From: Sanderia malayensis | Lineage: Eukaryota > Cnidaria > Scyphozoa > Semaeostomeae > Pelagiidae | Direction: 5' to 3' | NCBI GenBank assembly: GCA_013076295.1 | Contig: RQOL01000772.1 | Location: 1,240,001-1,304,000, forward strand | Length of the DNA: 64,000 nt | Shown: positions 58,762 to 64,000 of the stretch, piece by piece | Position numbering within the stretch: position 1 is the stretch's first letter | Layout: every line of letters starts with the position of its first letter | Made by a program: the position numbers and the translations under genes | Notes under the pieces: generated by a model | The model's input: the letters and a program-made list of their open reading frames with translations, nothing else | What the model was told of the DNA's origin: nothing | The model's database searches: none

Positions 58762-60132
58762 GCGTTATGAACAAAATCAATGAAATCTTGTCGGACAACG
58801 TTTGGGGACATTTTCAAACATGCAGAGAGTTAATTGGCTGAGTTAGTTGCGAAAAACAAAAAGTTTTCAAAAGTTAAAAATTTCCCCGAGATGTCGGTAT
58901 GGTATGGATGATCAAATTGAAAATTAATTGATTGGCTGTGCTTATTCAATAGAGTTATCGGTTGGCTCGATTATCAAATGTCCAAAAGTGTTAAGGTTTA
59001 CTGTTTGGTTAGCTGCGCATAGTTTACAAAAACATGCACGAAAGCAAGAGAAACTTGAAAATTGTGCTCGGTGCACTATTTCTTGTCGTCATCCTCCTAT
59101 GAAAGAAAATCGAGCGCAATGTTGCTTTGCAAAACGAGTGTCAAAGCAAATAGAAATGTCACATGAAGCAGTAGAGCAGGTATTGGTGGAGCCTTCCCAT
59201 TCAGTAGGATAGGAACATAGGGGAGCGAGATGGCTCACGTCCGTCTGTTGGTAAAGGAGGGAACGGTGAGCTATAACGAGGCTGTTGCAAATCTTTGTCT
59301 TCCACGTTACATCCTCGCCATGAGCCCACAAAGTAGGTCAAAGATTAGACTCACTACATTGCGTCCATGTGCTTTCACACAGGACAGGTCGCGTTTCTAG
59401 TTTCTGTTGTCGGCGAAAGAAAGCAAGCAACAGCACAGGGAAGCAATGTAGTGAATCTAGTCAAAGATCACCATATTTCATCGAGTTTTCTTCAGGTTTC
59501 CAAGTATATCTCCAAATATATTACGTGTCACGTTATAGAGTTATATAACATTATGTGTCCACGCCTAATACAATCAGTGAAAATCAAAGGACAAGAAGTA
59601 TTCTACTCCTCTGGTGAAAATCTCATTAGAATTAATAGAAAACTACCACAGTCTAATCACCAATGCTTAGACATGATTAAAGCGGATAACTAAACAGATG
59701 TGCTATGTCATGAGAATAATGATATTCAGTGATGTGAACTGGGGATATAAATAGTAATGAGACCATGGACATTTAGTGGTCAGTTTAAATGTTGGTAGCC
59801 AAGGGATTACTCGTACGACTAATAGATTATTGTTATTCTTCAATGCAGAATCAATTAGAATTATGTGAATGTCAGTTAATTAGGGAAGAAACTTTGAAGA
59901 AGACACAGTGTCTGTTTCAGTAATTCGCTAATCTTCAACGTCGAAAGAAGAGTAGCAGGACAAGCATTTGCGCATATTGATGGAATTAGGAAATGCAGCC
60001 TTCTGCATAATAGGATTGAGCAGAACACGAAGATCTTCTATCGCAAACAACAACACGCCACACACACACGAGTACGCCGTGACCACAATAAATACTTTAT
60101 ATTCGATGATCGGTGTACTGCAGTGAGGAGCA
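58762..60132. other. ILP-c upstream region
   Basis: Mostly inside the duplicated block. A 22-codon ATG frame at 59034-59102 looks like a signal peptide but stops at once. No supported exon. Confidence 0.4.
59746..59752 (+). promoter_or_regulatory. possible TATA box for ILP-c
   Basis: GGATATAAATAG, about 385 bases upstream of the ILP-c ATG. No other clear core element is closer, so use would imply a long 5' UTR or a 5' UTR intron. Confidence 0.22.
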
Positions 60133-61436
60133 ATGGCGTTTGGTAGAAACACGGCTGGTTTAGTCGTGGTTGTCGTCTTGTTAGCCGGAGTTTTCACGAC
60201 TATGTCGACAGTTGCTGCAAGAAGAGAACGCAAGCCGGCCAATCGATTGACGTTGTGTGGAACGAGTTTCCTGGATCTACTCAAGTACTGCTGTGCAAAT
60301 GATTGTACTGCTAATGCCAATGCAATAGGAAGAAGGGGTAATCTTCAATCGATTTTCCATATTACGTAATTACGAGCTCAAACGACACTAGAATTCAAAT
60401 GTGAAAAACAATAAATAGATCTTGTATAATAACTCCTTGTAGCTATATGGAGAATTCTATGAAGTCATTCCATTAGTTTGCTAGTTAGTCAGGTCGGATG
60501 CTAGCAAAGACAGCGTAAATCGTCGTCTTCCACTCATATCTGTTTAGGATTACAGATCTCAGTTTTGAGGCTGTTTTAGACCCTGTGTCTTCCAGCCGTG
60601 TATGGACGAAACATGTTTTGTGCGTTCTTCCTCCGTTGCCAGTCAAAGGACTGTGTTTTGATGCGTATAACCTAACGCCATTGGAACGGAAAAAAGTTCC
60701 ACTGTTTAGCTGGCTACCTCCGCAGTGGAAAGCTGTTATATGCATCTCTGATAGACACAAGGGCCATTATGTCTCACTCAGTGAAGCAAGGCGAATTGTG
60801 AAGTAATTCGGTAGAAGAATGTGGTACGTAGAGTGGGGGTAGAAACAACTTCTGGAGTGGAATTATGCAATTTATTCGACTTTCAATAATCAAGTCGAAC
60901 AGAAACTTTAATTCAGTGTTTAATGACAAAGACGGGATTCAAGAATAGAATAAGCTATTAAATAATGATTGAAAAAAAATTCCGGCGCATTTGCTCTGAA
61001 GTGAAGAAAGAAAATTTCAGATTTTAATATAAATCAGTGTAAGTAGAAAATAGAGCGGTTATGTGGGTGAAAAGTCAAACATGATAAATTGCATTTAATA
61101 TTGTATGATTTGAAAATGGAAGTCTCGACTTGCCCATAGTTCTTATACACTTGCGGTATACCGTTCACGCGTAATTGAACAAATGTATGTGTAATCTAAT
61201 AACCCGAAAATGTTCTTTACTTAGATACGATCTATGGAAAGCCTGCGGCACCGCAGTCGATACACAGAAACTCGGCAGTGGCATTTCTAAAATATCGCAA
61301 GCCTCGTTTTGAAAACAGATTAGACGATGACGTCAAGACAAGAAGAGGCATGTTTCATGATAATGCTACGGAGGAGTGCTGCTACGAAGGCTGCACAGTG
61401 GAAGAGGTCAGGGAATACCCTTGTGGACCAACATAG
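60133..61436 (+). CDS. insulin-like peptide precursor ILP-c
   Basis: 138 residues. Exon 60133-60337 encodes a strong signal peptide (NTAGLVVVVVLLAGVFTTMS), B chain LTLCGTSFLDLLKYCCANDC, and a GRR site. Exon 61225-61436 encodes a C-peptide with basic sites (KTRR before the A chain) and A chain TEECCYEGCTVEEVREYPC, then GPT and stop. GT donor, phase 1. It shares the extra B-chain Cys pair and nine-residue A-chain spacing with the other two genes. The gene lies inside the 4371-bp duplicated unit, so an additional near-identical copy is expected at about 64504-65807, outside the window. Confidence 0.88.
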
Positions 61437-61646
61437 TGGCCGAAAACCAGGCTATATTGTTCGTTGACTGTTCCAGCTTAGATAGATAGAACTGTAACTG
61501 TGTTCCTAGTAAATTTTTAGGCTAAATTAACAAAACCAAATGCACTTTGCGTCAATATGAAATAGTTATGATAAACTTTTTGCATTTTGTTTGTAATAAT
61601 ATTTCGTTCACAAGTTAATCAAATCTTAACCGTGATAATTTTGAAT

Positions 61647-64000
61647 AAATCCATGGAACTCAAATAGCCAAAGCGCGATACAGAGAAAAAAATGCGTGGT
61701 ATTAATTTAAATTTTAAGTTTTAATTCACAAAAACAACAAATAAACAACATAAAATTACGTTGTTTACTTAAATTAGCGATTCTCAATGGCTCTTCAATG
61801 AAACAATGAAGCAGGCAAATGGAATAGCAAAAGCTGTATTTGCTGATGAATTCTGCAAAACACGTGGACATAGATAGTTAATTCTTTCGTTACAGGACGA
61901 GAATCTATAGACTAATTTCTAGCTGCACTTCTATGTGCATTATGCCAATACAAAATTCACATAAAGCTTTCCCTTCCTGGAAATGGCAGGTACCACATTG
62001 AGTATGAAGATAATCAGCGAGATTTCCAGGGGGTAACCTCCTCAAATATTCTTTTTTGCCTACATTTTAAGTATGAATGGTATGATTGTAAAATAATTTA
62101 TCAATATTCAATATTTGGGGGAGGGGGGGGGGGGTCAAAGAAAGAGGTTTTGCAAAGTAGTTTTACTCTATCAACAAGATAAAGTAACAAAATACCACAG
62201 CTCTGTGAACCATTTGAAATTTTCATGACTATTCCAAAAATACTAAAAATACTAATAATAATAATAATACCTAGTAATCAAACAAATAATAGTTATATAT
62301 CGAAAAATAAGCCAATGGGCTGTATACCAATCTCTCGTCACTGATTAGGCGGTTTATTCTGTGATAAGTAAGGATTAGACATATATGATAATTGCGTTGC
62401 TTTGTGCTATATCTTTAGCATTTCTCTTTGAATTATTAAATAAGTATGTGGGTTTAATTATTTAAATTACGGCAATCTGGATATGGGAGGTTATATTTTT
62501 AGAAATGAATGAGCAATAGATAATTGAATAAATTAAATAAAAAAAGGATAATCGGAATGAAAGTTGATCAACTAAACCGTTTGATAAGTTGATCAAAGAG
62601 CAATTAACGGTGTTAAGACGGGATTGGCCAGTAAGTGAATGAATGAATAAATTAAAAATTGGAAAAGCGAATGAATGAATGAATGAATGAATGAATACAG
62701 CGGTAAATGAATGAAGTAAGAAATCTGAGTGCAATTACAGCGAAAAATTGAATAATAGGATAACTAAACAACAAAATGAAAACTCACGTTCAATGTGAAA
62801 AATGTAATTGCTGATACAGCGAAAGTCGCAAACAAACAAAATCCAGTTGAAGACAGCAGCATGCTTCGATAGCCTTTTGCGAGACATGTAAAGCCAAAGC
62901 CAAACATGTAAAATATCCAGAAATCAGTCATACAAACATCAGGCTCTTTGCCACCAAACTAACCTGCTACTCACTTTGATAAGATCAAGAAATAGAATGG
63001 TGCAGCACGATGAGGATTTATATTTTCCTGAGACAAAGAAATCACTAATGCGTAGATAATATAAAGAGAGCACGAAGAAATGTAAAAAATTCCAGCAAGG
63101 TGTGCAAATTGAACAAAAAGAAACGCTCAACAAGCGTTATGAACAAAATCAATGAAATCTTGTCGGACAACGTTTGGGGACATTTTCAAACATGCAGAGA
63201 GTTAATTGGCTGAGTTAGTTGCGAAAAACAAAAAGTTTTCAAAAGTTAAAAATTTCCCCGAGATGTCGGTATGGTATGGATGATCAAATTGAAAATTAAT
63301 TGATTGGCTGTGCTTATTCAATAGAGTTATCGGTTGGCTCGATTATCAAATGTCCAAAAGTGTTAAGGTTTACTGTTTGGTTAGCTGCGCATAGTTTACA
63401 AAAACATGCACGAAAGCAAGAGAAACTTGAAAATTGTGCTCGGTGCACTATTTCTTGTCGTCATCCTCCTATGAAAGAAAATCGAGCGCAATGTTGCTTT
63501 GCAAAACGAGTGTCAAAGCAAATAGAAATGTCACATGAAGCAGTAGAGCAGGTATTGGTGGAGCCTTCCCATTCAGTAGGATAGGAACATAGGGGAGCGA
63601 GATGGCTCACGTCCGTCTGTTGGTAAAGGAGGGAACGGTGAGCTATAACGAGGCTGTTGCAAATCTTTGTCTTCCACGTTACATCCTCGCCATGAGCCCA
63701 CAAAGTAGGTCAAAGATTAGACTCACTACATTGCGTCCATGTGCTTTCACACAGGACAGGTCGCGTTTCTAGTTTCTGTTGTCGGCGAAAGAAAGCAAGC
63801 AACAGCACAGGGAAGCAATGTAGTGAATCTAGTCAAAGATCACCATATTTCATCGAGTTTTCTTCAGGTTTCCAAGTATATCTCCAAATATATTACGTGT
63901 CACGTTATAGAGTTATATAACATTATGTGTCCACGCCTAATACAATCAGTGAAAATCAAAGGACAAGAAGTATTCTACTCCTCTGGTGAAAATCTCATTA
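61647..64000. repeat. second copy of the long direct repeat, cut by the window end
   Basis: Begins directly after the first unit (junction 61646/61647) at a short shared TGAA(T)AAATCC microhomology. It repeats everything in 57276-59629, including the tentative membrane-protein exons (61784-61852, 62788-62958, upstream exon ending at 62975) and the GAAT tract. The window ends before ILP-c would recur. Confidence 0.93.

Larger units (their letters stand above)
57276..59629. repeat. first copy of a long direct repeat (tandem duplication unit, visible part)
   Basis: Matches 61647-64000 base for base by eye. The differences I found are homopolymer lengths (a G run near 57750 and an A run near 59580), so the offset changes from 4371 to 4372 and back. 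The full unit would be 57276-61646, which includes ILP-c. Confidence 0.93.

Noticed and set aside
59034..59102. Short signal-peptide-like frame (MHESKRNLKIVLGALFLVVI)
   Set aside because: Stops after 22 codons, with no donor in frame. The downstream Cys-containing frames do not match ILP or any known peptide.

Overview
The window is intron-rich animal DNA. It shows GT-AG and some GC-AG introns, AT-rich intergenic sequence, several transposon classes, and clear orthologues of the animal genes LZTR1 and LRWD1. Gene content (alpha-carbonic anhydrase, a secreted AbfB/CBM42-like protein, a possible membrane-anchored rhamnose-binding-type lectin, divergent insulin-like peptides) suggests a marine invertebrate. 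A cnidarian-grade animal is my guess, but nothing in the sequence fixes the phylum.

Layout. 1-1794 (+): 3' part of a secreted-type alpha-carbonic anhydrase. 3671-7310 (-): a secreted protein with an N-terminal beta-trefoil-like domain and a long low-complexity tail. 8772-15933 (-): a complete 23-exon LZTR1 gene with a hAT-type MITE in one intron and a 5'-truncated LINE just upstream of the start codon. 22642-27382 (+): a two-exon, about 1518-residue coiled-coil protein. 28958-30004 (-): a single-exon PH-domain protein. 31923-46663 (-): a complete 18-exon LRWD1 gene whose largest intron holds a 180/176-bp tandem array and a young, apparently intact Ty3/gypsy-type LTR retrotransposon (35712-43000). 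48451-50624 (+): a type II membrane lectin-like protein. 51193-53595 (-): an unrecognised signal-peptide membrane protein with an acidic tail. 54970-61436: three two-exon insulin-like peptide (ILP) genes. From 57276 a 4371-bp unit carrying the third ILP gene is followed directly by a nearly identical second copy that runs off the window.

The most interesting region is the ILP cluster. The three precursors share a phase-1 intron in the C-peptide and dibasic cleavage sites. Their B chains carry an extra cysteine pair (C-x10-C-C-x3/4-C), and their A chains have nine rather than eight residues between the last two cysteines (C-C-x3-C-x9-C). This would be a four-disulphide insulin subfamily that breaks the classical insulin A-chain pattern. 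One gene needs a GC-AG intron to join its B and A chains, and the tandem duplication predicts a fourth copy just beyond the window.

Other structural signals include a snap-back inverted repeat at the LINE 5' junction, two long perfect hairpins in introns, and several minisatellites. LZTR1 (a CUL3 adaptor) and LRWD1 (an origin-recognition-complex partner) are ordinary conserved housekeeping genes. I see no sign that the genes form a functional pathway, apart from the ILP paralogue cluster.
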